Shown one piece after another: positions 1-8,099 of a DNA stretch of 64,000 nucleotides. The translations under genes and the position numbers were made by a program. The notes under the pieces were generated by a model. That model was given only the letters and a program-made list of their open reading frames with translations, was not told the DNA's origin and did no database searches. Origin of the DNA: an uncultured Pelagibacteraceae bacterium (GTDB lineage: Bacteria; Pseudomonadota; Alphaproteobacteria; Pelagibacterales; Pelagibacteraceae); NCBI GenBank assembly GCA_902580945.1, contig CACHML010000002.1, forward strand, positions 62,001 to 126,000, read 5' to 3'. Positions within the stretch are counted from its first letter, which is position 1. Each line of letters opens with the position of its first letter.

Positions 1-420
1 AAATTTCTTTTGGCCCATTTGTTTTTGCATGGTTCTTATTTTATTTCTTATAGTGTTATCAATTTTTGGTATCTTGACCAAACCATCTGTTAGAGCTTTA
101 AAATAGAGACCAGTGCCACCAACCAGAATAGGTATTTTATTTTTATTTCTTATTTCTTTAATTTTTTTTTTAACTAATTTTAACCATTGGCCAGTTGAAA
201 ATTCGTTTTTAACACTTTTAAAGCCATATAAATGATGTTTGATTTTATTGATATTTTCTTTAATGGGTCTGGCTGTTAATATTTTTAATTCTTTGTAGAC
301 CTGCATACTATCTGCATTAATTATTTCTCCATTAATTTTTTTAGCAAATTTAATTGCAAATTTAGATTTTCCTGATGCAGTAGGTCCTGATATTAAAATT
401 ATTTTGGACTTAAGGTCCAT
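1..420 (-). CDS. miaA: tRNA dimethylallyltransferase MiaA (N-terminal part, cut by window edge)
   Basis: This enzyme transfers a dimethylallyl group to adenosine 37 of tRNAs that read codons starting with U. The frame opens with ATG at 418-420 and stays open to base 1, giving about 140 codons, so the C-terminal half lies outside the window. The N-terminus reads SGPTASGKS, the P-loop of the family, followed by a NADSMQVYK block and a VGGTGLYFKAL block, both typical of MiaA substrate binding. It starts 4 bp after the stop of the downstream-lying protease gene region, in the same direction as that operon, so it could be its distal gene. The identification is firm; the length cannot be judged. 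Confidence 0.93.
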   Translation of the reverse strand, partial: MDLKSKIILISGPTASGKSKFAIKFAKKINGEIINADSMQVYKELKILTARPIKENINKIKHHLYGFKSVKNEFSTGQWLKLVKKKIKEIRNKNKIPILVGGTGLYFKALTDGLVKIPKIDNTIRNKIRTMQKQMGQKKF

Positions 421-424
421 TTGA

Positions 425-1822
425 TTATTTAAGCTTAACGCCTACGTATGTTCTCTGATTTTGGTTATTGTATATTGCAATCAATAAATTTTTTTCTTCA
501 CTTCTTAGTTTCTGCTTAACTATATTATCAAGATCACTAATTTTATTAATTTTTTTTCTGTTAGCCTCGACTATTATGTTATCTATTTGCAAGTAATTTA
601 TTGGACTTTCTTTATCTATTTTCGTTATAACCACACCACTTGTTCCTTTTGGTAGGTTTCTTTTTTCAATATCTTTTTTATTCAAAATACGAACTTCTAT
701 TTTTAAACCATCTATTCTTGACACTTTGGGTTTTTCAATTACTGGTTTTTGTGCTTTAAAATCCTCAGATGTTTCTAATCTTCCAAGAATTATCTCTTTA
801 GTTATTTCTCTTTTATTTCTCCAAACTTTAACCATAACTTTTTTTCCTACATCAGTTTCAGCGACAATTTTTGGTAATTCTTTCATTTCAGTTATTGGTT
901 TTCCATCAAACTCTAAAATAATATCTCCTGGCTTAATACCTCCTTTATCCGAAGGACTATTTTCTGCAACACTTGCAACTAGAGCTCCTCTTGGTTTGTC
1001 TAAATTTTCTATATCAGCAATCTCCTGGTTAACGACCTGTATTCTGACCCCTAACCACCCTCTTTTAGTCTCTCCAAATTTTATAAGCTGGTCAATTACT
1101 TTTTGCGCGCTATTTGATGGAATTGCAAAACCAATTCCTATTGAACCTGATTGTCCTAGTATTGCTGTATTGATGCCAATTACATCTCCATTCATATTAA
1201 ACAAAGGCCCTCCAGAATTTCCTTGATTTATTGAAGCGTCGGTTTGAATATAATCCTCGTATCTTGATAAACCTATACTCCTATTCCTAGCTGAAATGAT
1301 ACCTGCAGTAACTGTTCCCCCGAGGCCAAATGGATTACCAATAGCAATAACCCAATCACCAATTCTTGCCTTGTCAGAATTTCCAAATTTTACTGGTTGA
1401 AATTTTTCATCTGACTCTATTTTTAAAACTGCTAGATCCATTCCTGCATCAGCACCAAGAACTTTTGCTTTATAATTTTTATCACCATTTACTCTTACAA
1501 CTATATCTTGCGCTCCTTGAATTACGTGATTATTTGTAATCACTATACCTTCTTCATCAATTATAAATCCTGACCCTAATGCACTAGTCTGTCTTTGTTG
1601 CGGTGTACCAAACATATCTTCAAAAGGAGACCCAGGAGGAAATTCAAATGGAAGAGGGTTAGATCTTGTAGTAACCGTTGTTTTTGTTGATATATTGACT
1701 ACTGAAGGCATTAATTTTTCTGCAAGATCCGCGAAAGATGAAGGGATTGAGCTTGCAAATGAGTTAGAAAAATAATGAATTGAAACTAAAAATACAGCAG
1801 AAATTTTTAATAAACTTTTCAT
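425..1822 (-). CDS. degP: Do-type periplasmic serine protease (DegP/DegQ family)
   Basis: An envelope protease/chaperone that removes misfolded exported proteins. The chosen start is ATG at 1822, because it forms an ATGA overlap with the stop of the upstream DUF2065 gene; a TTG five codons earlier is possible but less likely. The 465-residue protein has an N-terminal signal peptide (about residues 1-24), a trypsin-like domain with the triad His99 (TNNHV), Asp129 (GMDLAV) and Ser203 (GNSGGP), and two C-terminal PDZ domains (about 255-355 and 370-465). Two PDZ domains and this length fit DegP/DegQ rather than DegS. It follows hflK-hflC-DUF2065 in one operon, an arrangement common in Alphaproteobacteria. 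DegP and DegQ cannot be separated from sequence alone. Confidence 0.93.
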   Translation of the reverse strand: MKSLLKISAVFLVSIHYFSNSFASSIPSSFADLAEKLMPSVVNISTKTTVTTRSNPLPFEFPPGSPFEDMFGTPQQRQTSALGSGFIIDEEGIVITNNHVIQGAQDIVVRVNGDKNYKAKVLGADAGMDLAVLKIESDEKFQPVKFGNSDKARIGDWVIAIGNPFGLGGTVTAGIISARNRSIGLSRYEDYIQTDASINQGNSGGPLFNMNGDVIGINTAILGQSGSIGIGFAIPSNSAQKVIDQLIKFGETKRGWLGVRIQVVNQEIADIENLDKPRGALVASVAENSPSDKGGIKPGDIILEFDGKPITEMKELPKIVAETDVGKKVMVKVWRNKREITKEIILGRLETSEDFKAQKPVIEKPKVSRIDGLKIEVRILNKKDIEKRNLPKGTSGVVITKIDKESPINYLQIDNIIVEANRKKINKISDLDNIVKQKLRSEEKNLLIAIYNNQNQRTYVGVKLK

Positions 1823-2004
1823 ACTTTTAAATACCAAATAATCACAAAACCAATTATTGCAAAAATTAAACCACCTAGTCTTAATTGTCTGTCTGCAATT
1901 GTTTCTAATTTCTTTAACATATTTTTCATTTTTGATGGAAATAAGGCATATAAAACACCTTCGATAAATAAGAAAAGACCAAAAGCTATGATCAATTCTG
2001 TCAT
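1819..2004 (-). CDS. DUF2065 small inner-membrane protein
   Basis: A 61-residue protein with two predicted membrane helices (about residues 3-21 and 42-58) joined by a short basic loop containing the RQLRLGG stretch characteristic of the DUF2065/YjeT family. Members of this family sit beside hflKC or the Do protease in many proteobacteria, and their function is unknown. Here the gene lies 17 bp downstream of hflC and its TGA overlaps the protease ATG by 4 bp, so translation of the three is probably coupled. Its placement between the HflKC complex and an envelope protease suggests an accessory role in membrane quality control, which is inference from context only. Confidence 0.85.
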   Translation of the reverse strand: MTELIIAFGLFLFIEGVLYALFPSKMKNMLKKLETIADRQLRLGGLIFAIIGFVIIWYLKV

Positions 2005-2021
2005 TTTAAATTATTTTTAAT

Positions 2022-2882
2022 TTAATTTTCTTTATTCCCAAAAAATTTAAAAAACTCACTATCCGGAGATAAAATCATTGATGTTTCTCCTCCTATTAGA
2101 GCTTTCTGATAAGCTTGCATTGCTCGATAAAATCCAAAAAATTCAGGGTCTTGTCCAAATGCATCTGCAAAGATTTTATTTTTTAGACCGTCTCCTTCCC
2201 CCTTCATAATCTCAGATTTTTTTTGAGCATCTGCAAGGATAACTGTAACTTCCTTGTCAGCTGTAGATGTGATTGTTACAGCCATTTCAGCACCTTTTGC
2301 TCTAAATTCTTTTGCTTCTCTCTCCCTTTCAGTTTGCATTCTTCTAAAGATTGCATCACTGTTAGCTTGTGGTAAGTCAGCTCTTTTAATTCTTACATCA
2401 ACGATCTTTATTCCAAAATTTTCTGCCTCATTGTTTACACCTTGTTGAATTAAAGCCATCTGTTTGGATCTATCCTCAGATAGTAATGTTTGTAACTTTT
2501 GTTGACCTAATACATTTCTTATTCTTGAATTTATAATCGTTGCTAATCTTGATCTGGCAACTCTTTCATTGCCCACTGAAATATAAAATTTTAATGGATC
2601 AACAATTTGAAATCTTGCAAATGCATCAACAATTAAACGTTTTTGATCTGATGCAATTACTTCCTCCGGTGGAGTGTCTAAATTTAAAACTCTTTTGTCT
2701 AAAAAAACTACATTCTGAATAAACGGAATTTTAAAATTTAAGCCTGGTTTTAATATTATTCTCTTTGGATCACCAAATTGAAGAACTATTGCTTGATTTA
2801 CTTCTTTAACTATAAAAATTGAGAAAAATAGCGTTGCTGCTATCAAAATAACTATTGGTAATATAAATTTGCCAGCTTTCAT
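2022..2882 (-). CDS. hflC: HflC, SPFH-family modulator of FtsH
   Basis: HflC and HflK form a large membrane ring that surrounds and modulates the FtsH protease. The 286-residue product has one N-terminal membrane anchor (about 7-24), then an SPFH/prohibitin domain beginning with VNQAIVLQFGDPKR and a long charged helix (RMQTEREREAKEFRAKGAE) typical of HflC. The ATG at 2882 shares one base with the hflK stop (TAATG), so the two are translationally coupled and likely made in equal amounts. The length is close to the usual 290-330 residues. The ftsH partner is encoded in this window at 29.3-31.2 kb, not in this operon. Confidence 0.95.
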   Translation of the reverse strand: MKAGKFILPIVILIAATLFFSIFIVKEVNQAIVLQFGDPKRIILKPGLNFKIPFIQNVVFLDKRVLNLDTPPEEVIASDQKRLIVDAFARFQIVDPLKFYISVGNERVARSRLATIINSRIRNVLGQQKLQTLLSEDRSKQMALIQQGVNNEAENFGIKIVDVRIKRADLPQANSDAIFRRMQTEREREAKEFRAKGAEMAVTITSTADKEVTVILADAQKKSEIMKGEGDGLKNKIFADAFGQDPEFFGFYRAMQAYQKALIGGETSMILSPDSEFFKFFGNKEN

Positions 2883-3991
2883 TAATTTGTCCCCGATTTT
2901 AATTCTTGCAATGGAAGATAAGGAACTACACCAGATCCAGAGTCTTTATCGATAATAATCTTATTAATATCTGCAAGGACTTGTTCCATTGTTTCTAAAT
3001 ACATTCTTTCTTGAGTTACATCTTTTGCTTTCGCGTACTCTGCGTAAATTGATAAAAATCTGCTTGCCTCTCCTTCCGCTTTTGCAACAACCTCTTTTTT
3101 ATAAGCCTCTGCGGCTTGTAAAATTTTTGCAGCTTCTCCTCTAGCTCTAGGTATTACATCATTAGCATAAGCCTCTGCTTCGTTTTTAGATCTTTCCATA
3201 TCAGCTCTAGCAGCTTGGACATCTCTAAATGCATCAATTACCTGATCAGGTGGGTCAGCTTTCTGAGTTTGAACCTGGGTAATTTGTACTCCACTTTCAT
3301 ATTCATCAAGTATACCCTGAATAATTTCTTGTGTATCTCTTTCTATAACTGCTCTACCTTCTGTAAGAATTGGTTGAATATTTGATCTTGCTATTACTTC
3401 TCTCATAGCAGTTTCAGCTGCAGCTTTAACCGTTCCCTCTGGGTCTTGTATTTTAAATAAAAAGTTACCCGCATCTTTAATTACCCAAAATACTGAGAAA
3501 TCTATGTTAACAATATTTTCATCACCGGTTAACATTAGACTTTCCTCTGGTACGTCTGCAACTCCTCCGCCTTGACCAAATCCACTGTCTCTTTCTGATC
3601 TAAAACCAATATCCATTCTGTTAACTTTTGTGACTTTAGGGGTCAGCACGCTCTCTATCGGAAATGGCAAATGATAGTTTAATCCTGGCTGAGTAGTATT
3701 TACAAATTTTCCAAATCTTAATACTACACCCTGCTCATCAGGTAAAACTCTGTACAAACCACTTAATGCCCAAATAACAACTAATATTATTAATCCAAGT
3801 AGGATGGGTTTTTTTCCACCTGCGCTACCTCCTGTAAATTTATTTATGGTGTCTTGTAATTTTTTAATTGCCTCATCTAAGTTGGGGGGAGTTGGGCCTC
3901 TTCTAAAACCTCCTCCGTTTCCACCGCTTCTACCGCTTCCACCGCTTCCTGGTGGCGTACCCCATGGGCTTTGATTTTTATAAATCGTCAT
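2882..3991 (-). CDS. hflK: HflK, SPFH-family modulator of FtsH
   Basis: Partner of HflC in the membrane complex that regulates FtsH. The 369-residue protein has the Gly/Ser/Arg-rich cytoplasmic N-terminus typical of HflK (residues 10-32 are mostly glycine, serine and arginine), a single membrane helix at about 63-82, and an SPFH domain starting at the VLPDEQGVVLRFGK stretch, followed by a long alanine/glutamate-rich helix. It is the first gene of the operon hflK-hflC-DUF2065-degP, with miaA after it, and is divergent from the Mrp-like ATPase. A candidate promoter lies at 4002-4029, only about 10 bp from the ATG, so the leader would be extremely short. Confidence 0.95.
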   Translation of the reverse strand: MTIYKNQSPWGTPPGSGGSGRSGGNGGGFRRGPTPPNLDEAIKKLQDTINKFTGGSAGGKKPILLGLIILVVIWALSGLYRVLPDEQGVVLRFGKFVNTTQPGLNYHLPFPIESVLTPKVTKVNRMDIGFRSERDSGFGQGGGVADVPEESLMLTGDENIVNIDFSVFWVIKDAGNFLFKIQDPEGTVKAAAETAMREVIARSNIQPILTEGRAVIERDTQEIIQGILDEYESGVQITQVQTQKADPPDQVIDAFRDVQAARADMERSKNEAEAYANDVIPRARGEAAKILQAAEAYKKEVVAKAEGEASRFLSIYAEYAKAKDVTQERMYLETMEQVLADINKIIIDKDSGSGVVPYLPLQELKSGTN

Positions 3992-4001
3992 TATGACATT
4001 C

Positions 4002-4029
4002 TATATAGTGTCTTTATGGTCAAAAACAA
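4002..4029 (-). promoter_or_regulatory. Candidate sigma-70-type promoter of hflK
   Basis: On the minus strand TTGTTT (4024-4029), a 16-bp spacer and TATATA (4002-4007) form a plausible -35/-10 pair. Transcription would begin only a few bases before the hflK ATG at 3991, giving a nearly leaderless mRNA. It is identified by eye only, in very AT-rich DNA where chance matches are common. Confidence 0.4.
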
Positions 4030-4044
4030 GGTAAGTGTATTTTT

Positions 4045-4869
4045 ATGAACGATAAAAAAGTAGGTCTTAGTGACACAATGAAGGCAAAAACAGAGCCAAA
4101 AACCTTCAAAAGAAACCCTATTCCAGGCACTAAATTTACAATTGCTATTTCAAGCGCAAAAGGTGGTGTCGGAAAATCAACTTTTGCTACGAATTTGGCT
4201 TTAGCTCTAAAAAAAGTTGGTTGCAAAGTTGGAATTTTAGATGCAGATATCTATGGACCATCCTTACCTAAATTGTTTTCAATTAATGAAAAGCCTGAGA
4301 GCGATGGTCAAATTTTAAAACCAATTATGAAATTTGATATACAATGTATGTCCATTGGTTTCCTTACTGATGAACAAACTCCAATGATATGGCGAGGACC
4401 TATGGTAACAAGTGCCATAAAAACTTTTACTCAAAAAGTTGGATGGAAAGATTTAGACTTTATTATTGTTGATATGCCCCCGGGAACTGGTGATACTCAA
4501 TTAACTTTTGCACAAGAAATTAATGTTGATGGAGCAATTATAATCTCAACCCCACAAGAAATAGCATTACAAGATGTGAAAAGAGGAATTAGGATGTTTG
4601 ATAAATTAAAAGTGAATATCATTGGCTTAATAGATAATATGAGTCATTTCATAGGGGATGATGGTAAAAAATATACAATTTTCGGTGAGAATGGCGTTGA
4701 AAGAACAGCTAAAGAATTTGAAAAAAAATTTTTAGGTCAAATTCCAATTAATGCTGATGTAGGAAAATATGGAGATATGGGAACTCCAATTGTTGAAAAG
4801 GATCCAGATCACGAAATAACAAAAATTTATTTAAAATTTGCAGAACAAATTAAACAATCTTATCTTTAA
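4045..4869 (+). CDS. mrp: Mrp/ApbC/NBP35-type P-loop ATPase (iron-sulfur cluster carrier)
   Basis: A MinD-like ATPase thought to bind and hand over iron-sulfur clusters. The deviant Walker A motif KGGVGKST is at residues 39-46, the IYGPSLPKL and WRGPMV blocks are typical of Mrp, and VDMPPGTGD is the Walker B region. At 274 residues it lacks the N-terminal DUF59/FSCA domain of about 80 residues present in many Mrp proteins. The CxxC usually following the ENMS motif is absent: the sequence there is [13 protein letters not shown], a substitution also seen in alphaproteobacterial members as I recall. The gene is divergent from hflK and its 3' end overlaps thyX by 20 bp tail to tail. Confidence 0.9.
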   Translation: MNDKKVGLSDTMKAKTEPKTFKRNPIPGTKFTIAISSAKGGVGKSTFATNLALALKKVGCKVGILDADIYGPSLPKLFSINEKPESDGQILKPIMKFDIQCMSIGFLTDEQTPMIWRGPMVTSAIKTFTQKVGWKDLDFIIVDMPPGTGDTQLTFAQEINVDGAIIISTPQEIALQDVKRGIRMFDKLKVNIIGLIDNMSHFIGDDGKKYTIFGENGVERTAKEFEKKFLGQIPINADVGKYGDMGTPIVEKDPDHEITKIYLKFAEQIKQSYL

Positions 4870-5797
4870 TTTCAAAAGCTTCCATAAGTTCATTCCACTC
4901 TCTTTTTGAAAGTCCAGAATTACCGATATTTACTTCCTCACCTTTTAATAACTTTTGGATAATAATTTTACCTTTAGCTGAAACTTCTGTCCCACCCACT
5001 CTATAATCCATGAAAGCATCGTAAGTTATTGGAACCCATCTCTTTAATGTATCCAACATTATATCTGCATAAACTCTAATTTCGTATTGCGCATGATGAT
5101 CTGCACGTAATCTTAAAAAATTCATCAGGTTTAGCAAGTCTGTTTTCCAGTACCACTGGGTGTATGTATTCAAAGTTAAATTCATTCTAGCTAACTCCCT
5201 AGCTAGACCTTTTTTATTCTCATCAATGGTAGATCCATCATATCTTTGATTTAGCATGGTCTCATAATTATGATATGTTCTTTCTGCATCATTTTTTAAA
5301 AGTTCTAAAACTTCTTTTGCTTGCTCTCCTTCAATAACATCCCCTCGGCCTTGTCTATTTGCAATTGATTGAGCTGCTAAATTTTCTGAATCTGGTAAAT
5401 AAAATTCTTTATCTAAAATTGAATATCTTGCCGAATATTCATTTACATTCGCCGTACGATGTCTGATCCATTGTCTAGCAATAAAAATGGGTAATTTGAC
5501 ATGATATTTAATCTCACACATTTCAAATGGAGTACTATGCCAATGACGCATCAGGTACTTAATTAATCCACTATCTGTTGAAACTTGTTTAGTCCCCTTA
5601 CCATATGAAACTCTTGCAGACTGAACAATTGAGCTATCATCCCCCATATAATCAATAACTCTAATAAATCCGTGATCTAAGGCTGGCAAAGCCTCATATA
5701 AAATATTTTCTAATTCAGGAGCGGTAACTCTTTTGGTCTTGTTATCTTGAGATTGTTGTTCTTTTATATCGTTTATTTGATCTTGTGTAAGTTTCAT
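4850..5797 (-). CDS. thyX: Flavin-dependent thymidylate synthase ThyX
   Basis: Makes dTMP from dUMP using methylene-tetrahydrofolate and FAD/NADPH. The signature RHR-x7-S is present as [11 protein letters not shown] at residues 112-122, preceded by ARQWI. Further family blocks are [11 protein letters not shown] near residue 60 and the [12 protein letters not shown] stretch near the C-terminal third. The 315-residue length fits alphaproteobacterial ThyX. No ThyA is encoded in this window. Its 3' end overlaps the mrp gene by 20 bp on the opposite strand, so both transcripts end in each other's coding region. The upstream gap before the tmRNA must hold both divergent promoters. Confidence 0.96.
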   Translation of the reverse strand: MKLTQDQINDIKEQQSQDNKTKRVTAPELENILYEALPALDHGFIRVIDYMGDDSSIVQSARVSYGKGTKQVSTDSGLIKYLMRHWHSTPFEMCEIKYHVKLPIFIARQWIRHRTANVNEYSARYSILDKEFYLPDSENLAAQSIANRQGRGDVIEGEQAKEVLELLKNDAERTYHNYETMLNQRYDGSTIDENKKGLARELARMNLTLNTYTQWYWKTDLLNLMNFLRLRADHHAQYEIRVYADIMLDTLKRWVPITYDAFMDYRVGGTEVSAKGKIIIQKLLKGEEVNIGNSGLSKREWNELMEAFEIKDKIV

Positions 5798-5807
5798 GAA
5801 TAAATTA

Positions 5808-5835
5808 TTGAATCTCTATTATTAGGTTTTATATT
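5808..5835 (+). promoter_or_regulatory. Candidate promoter of the tmRNA gene
   Basis: TTGAAT (5808-5813), a 16-bp spacer and TATATT (5830-5835) lie just upstream of a GTTGG/CCAAC hairpin where the tmRNA acceptor piece is expected to begin (about 5841). It is assigned by eye; the distance to the first structured base fits a start near 5842. Confidence 0.4.
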
Positions 5836-5840
5836 AATAG

Positions 5841-6102
5841 TGTTGGTTTTCCAACTATGACGATAAACGAATTTCGTAATAACCATTACGGACGTGGGGG
5901 CAGTACCCACCACCTCCACCAATTACAACTTAAGGGGGTGAATTAGGATCGACGGGTGTCTAAAAGTTGTTCTTTCGTTCGGTATTGTTCCGCCGCAACG
6001 GGCTAATTTATAAATGCTAACGAAAGTTACGCACTTGCAGCTTAATTAGTTTACTAATTAAGTTACGGGGTTTGGGGCACCTGGCAACAGAACGCCCCTT
6101 TT
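5841..6102 (+). ncRNA. ssrA: tmRNA, circularly permuted two-piece form
   Basis: tmRNA rescues stalled ribosomes and tags the unfinished protein for proteolysis. The order is permuted: the acceptor piece comes first, with a T-arm (GTGGG, 7-base loop, CCCAC at 5893-5910) and CACCTCC-A-CCA at 5911-5921. Then comes a 12-base spacer (5922-5933), then the coding piece starting GGGGGTG at 5934 and continuing with GGATCGACGGG. GGGGGTG pairs with CACCTCC across the spacer, closing the tRNA-like stem. The tag frame at 6016-6045 encodes ANESYALAA followed by TAA, and the stop sits in a 9-bp hairpin (6041-6062). The GGGGC/GCCCC helix plus T-run at 6074-6102 probably marks the end. The exact mature ends are estimates. 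Confidence 0.93.
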
Positions 6103-6123
6103 CTAATATTCAGAGCCAAATAA

Positions 6124-6209
6124 TGGTGCGGCCAGAGAGAATCGAACTCTCATGAGCTAGGCTCACACGGCCCTCAACCGTGCCTGTCTACCAATTTCAG
6201 CATGGCCGC
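6124..6209 (-). tRNA. tRNA-Leu (GAG)
   Basis: On the minus strand the sequence folds as a class II tRNA with a long variable arm. The acceptor stem GCGGCCA pairs with TGGCCGC, the anticodon stem is CACGG/CCGTG around the loop TTGAGGG (anticodon GAG), and CCA is encoded at 6124-6126. The gene points towards the tmRNA, whose end is about 20 bp away, tail to tail. Confidence 0.95.
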
Positions 6210-6267
6210 AAATAATGCGTCAGATTAAATGAATGACAATTCTATTTCAAGTTGATAAGTTTTTATT

Positions 6268-7257
6268 ATGGAATTCACGACTGAAGTAAAATTGGCAACA
6301 GATCCTATATATCAGAAGGTCTCAAAATCCATTCCAGAAATAGAATGGGCATTACACGCTCCATACATTTATAAAATAAATAAATTAAAAAAAGAAAAAA
6401 ATGCCGTGATTCTTGCACATAATTATCAAACACCAGAAATTTATCACGGTATCTCTGATTTCTCAGCTGACTCATTGGCTTTAGCAATTGAGGCATCAAA
6501 AACTGAGGCGGATATTATCGTTATGTGTGGAGTACATTTCATGGCAGAAACTGCAAAACTAATGAGCCCAAACAAAAAAGTTTTGCTACCTGATATGAAG
6601 GCTGGTTGCTCTTTATCCTCATCAATAACAGGAGAAGATGTAATAAATTTAAAAAAACGTTATCCAGGAGTTCCGGTCGTCTCTTATGTAAATACTTCCG
6701 CAGATGTCAAAGCTGAAACTGATGTTTGTTGTACATCAGCAAATGCTGTTAAAATTGTAAATTCTTTAGGTGTAAAAAAAGTAATTTTCTTACCTGATGA
6801 TTATTTAGCAAAATATGTTGCTTCCCAAACAGATGTGGAAATTATTTCTTGGAAGGGTACTTGTGAAGTTCATGAACAGTTCAATGATGAAGAAATAAAT
6901 GAAATTAGAAAAAATAACCCAGGAATCAAAATTATTGCGCATCCTGAATGCCCGCCAGATGTAATACAGGCAAGTGATTTTGCTGGCTCAACAAGTGGAA
7001 TGATTAAATATGTAAAGGACAACCAACCTGAAAAAGTTATGATGGTTACAGAATGCTCAATGAGTGACAATGTTCAAATTGATAATCCTAACGTAGAATT
7101 TATTAGGCCGTGTAACTTATGTCCTCACATGAAAAGAATTACACTTCCAAAAATTCTTGACTGCCTAGAAAACGAAAGTAATGAATTAATTATGGATAAT
7201 GATACAATTGAGAAAGCTAGGAAATCAGTAGAAAGAATGGCTGAAATAGGCAGATAA
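6268..7257 (+). CDS. nadA: Quinolinate synthase NadA
   Basis: Condenses iminoaspartate with dihydroxyacetone phosphate to quinolinate, the second step of de novo NAD synthesis, using a 4Fe-4S cluster. The likely cluster ligands are Cys114 (KAGCSL), Cys199 (GTCEVHEQF) and Cys285 (CNLCPHMKR). The HNYQTPE block at 51-57 and the SDFSADSL block match the substrate site. The 329-residue length fits the shorter NadA class found in Alphaproteobacteria. nadC follows 5 bp downstream in the same direction; nadB, the usual supplier of iminoaspartate, is not adjacent and not in the window. Confidence 0.97.
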   Translation: MEFTTEVKLATDPIYQKVSKSIPEIEWALHAPYIYKINKLKKEKNAVILAHNYQTPEIYHGISDFSADSLALAIEASKTEADIIVMCGVHFMAETAKLMSPNKKVLLPDMKAGCSLSSSITGEDVINLKKRYPGVPVVSYVNTSADVKAETDVCCTSANAVKIVNSLGVKKVIFLPDDYLAKYVASQTDVEIISWKGTCEVHEQFNDEEINEIRKNNPGIKIIAHPECPPDVIQASDFAGSTSGMIKYVKDNQPEKVMMVTECSMSDNVQIDNPNVEFIRPCNLCPHMKRITLPKILDCLENESNELIMDNDTIEKARKSVERMAEIGR

Positions 7258-7262
7258 ATTCT

Positions 7263-8099
7263 GTGCAAAAAATTCAATTAAGTAAAAATTTTATCCGATC
7301 AACCTGTAAGCTTGCTCTTAATGAGGACCTTTACCCTTCAGGAGATATAACAACAAATTTATTAAATAATAATTCAATTTCAAAAGTTAAATTAATAAGT
7401 AATCAAAAAGGAATTATAGGAGGTCTAGAATTTGCTAAAGAAACTTTTAATTTATTAGACAAAAATATTAAATTTCACATAAAAAAAAAGGAAGGATCTA
7501 AAGTTACCAAAGGTTCTGTAATTGCTGTAATTGAAGGTAAAATTAAAAATATATTAATTGGAGAAAGAGTGGCTCTAAATTTTCTCTCTCATATTTCAGG
7601 GATTGCAACTAAGACCAATAAATTTGTAAAAAAAGTAGGTAAGAAAACAAAAATTTGTTGTACTAGAAAAACAATTCCAAATTTAAGAGTTATTCAAAAG
7701 TATGCTGTAAAACTGGGAGGTGGAACTAACCATAGATTTAATTTAAGTGATGAGTTTTTAATAAAAGATAATCATCTGGCATCATCAAAGAAATTTGAAG
7801 AGATAGTGAAAAAAGCAATTAATACTAAAAAGGGAAGAAAAATTACTGTTGAGGTTGACACTTTAAAACAATTTAAAAGAATTAATGGACTAAAATTTAA
7901 TACAGTTTTATTTGATAACATGAGCCCAAAAAATCTAAAAGTAGCTGTTAGACATGCAAAAGGAAAATATGAGACCGAAGCCTCTGGAGGAGTAACTTTA
8001 AAAAACATTAAAAATTTAGCCTTAACAAAAGTTGATAGAATATCAGTCGGTGAATTAACTCATAGTATCCAAGCTTTGGATTTAAAATTAGAGATTTAA
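7263..8099 (+). CDS. nadC: Nicotinate-nucleotide pyrophosphorylase (carboxylating) NadC
   Basis: Converts quinolinate and PRPP to nicotinate mononucleotide, the third step of NAD synthesis. The start is GTG at 7263, 5 bp after the nadA stop. Family blocks include NEDLYPSGDITT near the N-terminus, CTRKTIPNLRVIQKYAV with the catalytic basic residues, GGGTNHRFNLSD and IKDNHL in the middle, and EASGGVTLKNI near the end. The 278 residues match the family. Its 3' end overlaps the 3' end of ppdK by 4 bp on the other strand. Together with nadA it forms a two-gene operon. Confidence 0.96.
   Translation: MQKIQLSKNFIRSTCKLALNEDLYPSGDITTNLLNNNSISKVKLISNQKGIIGGLEFAKETFNLLDKNIKFHIKKKEGSKVTKGSVIAVIEGKIKNILIGERVALNFLSHISGIATKTNKFVKKVGKKTKICCTRKTIPNLRVIQKYAVKLGGGTNHRFNLSDEFLIKDNHLASSKKFEEIVKKAINTKKGRKITVEVDTLKQFKRINGLKFNTVLFDNMSPKNLKVAVRHAKGKYETEASGGVTLKNIKNLALTKVDRISVGELTHSIQALDLKLEI

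Noticed and set aside
726-1226. Plus-strand frame of 166 codons opposite the Do protease
   Set aside because: It is a shadow of the protease gene, whose catalytic triad and PDZ domains are unmistakable on the minus strand.
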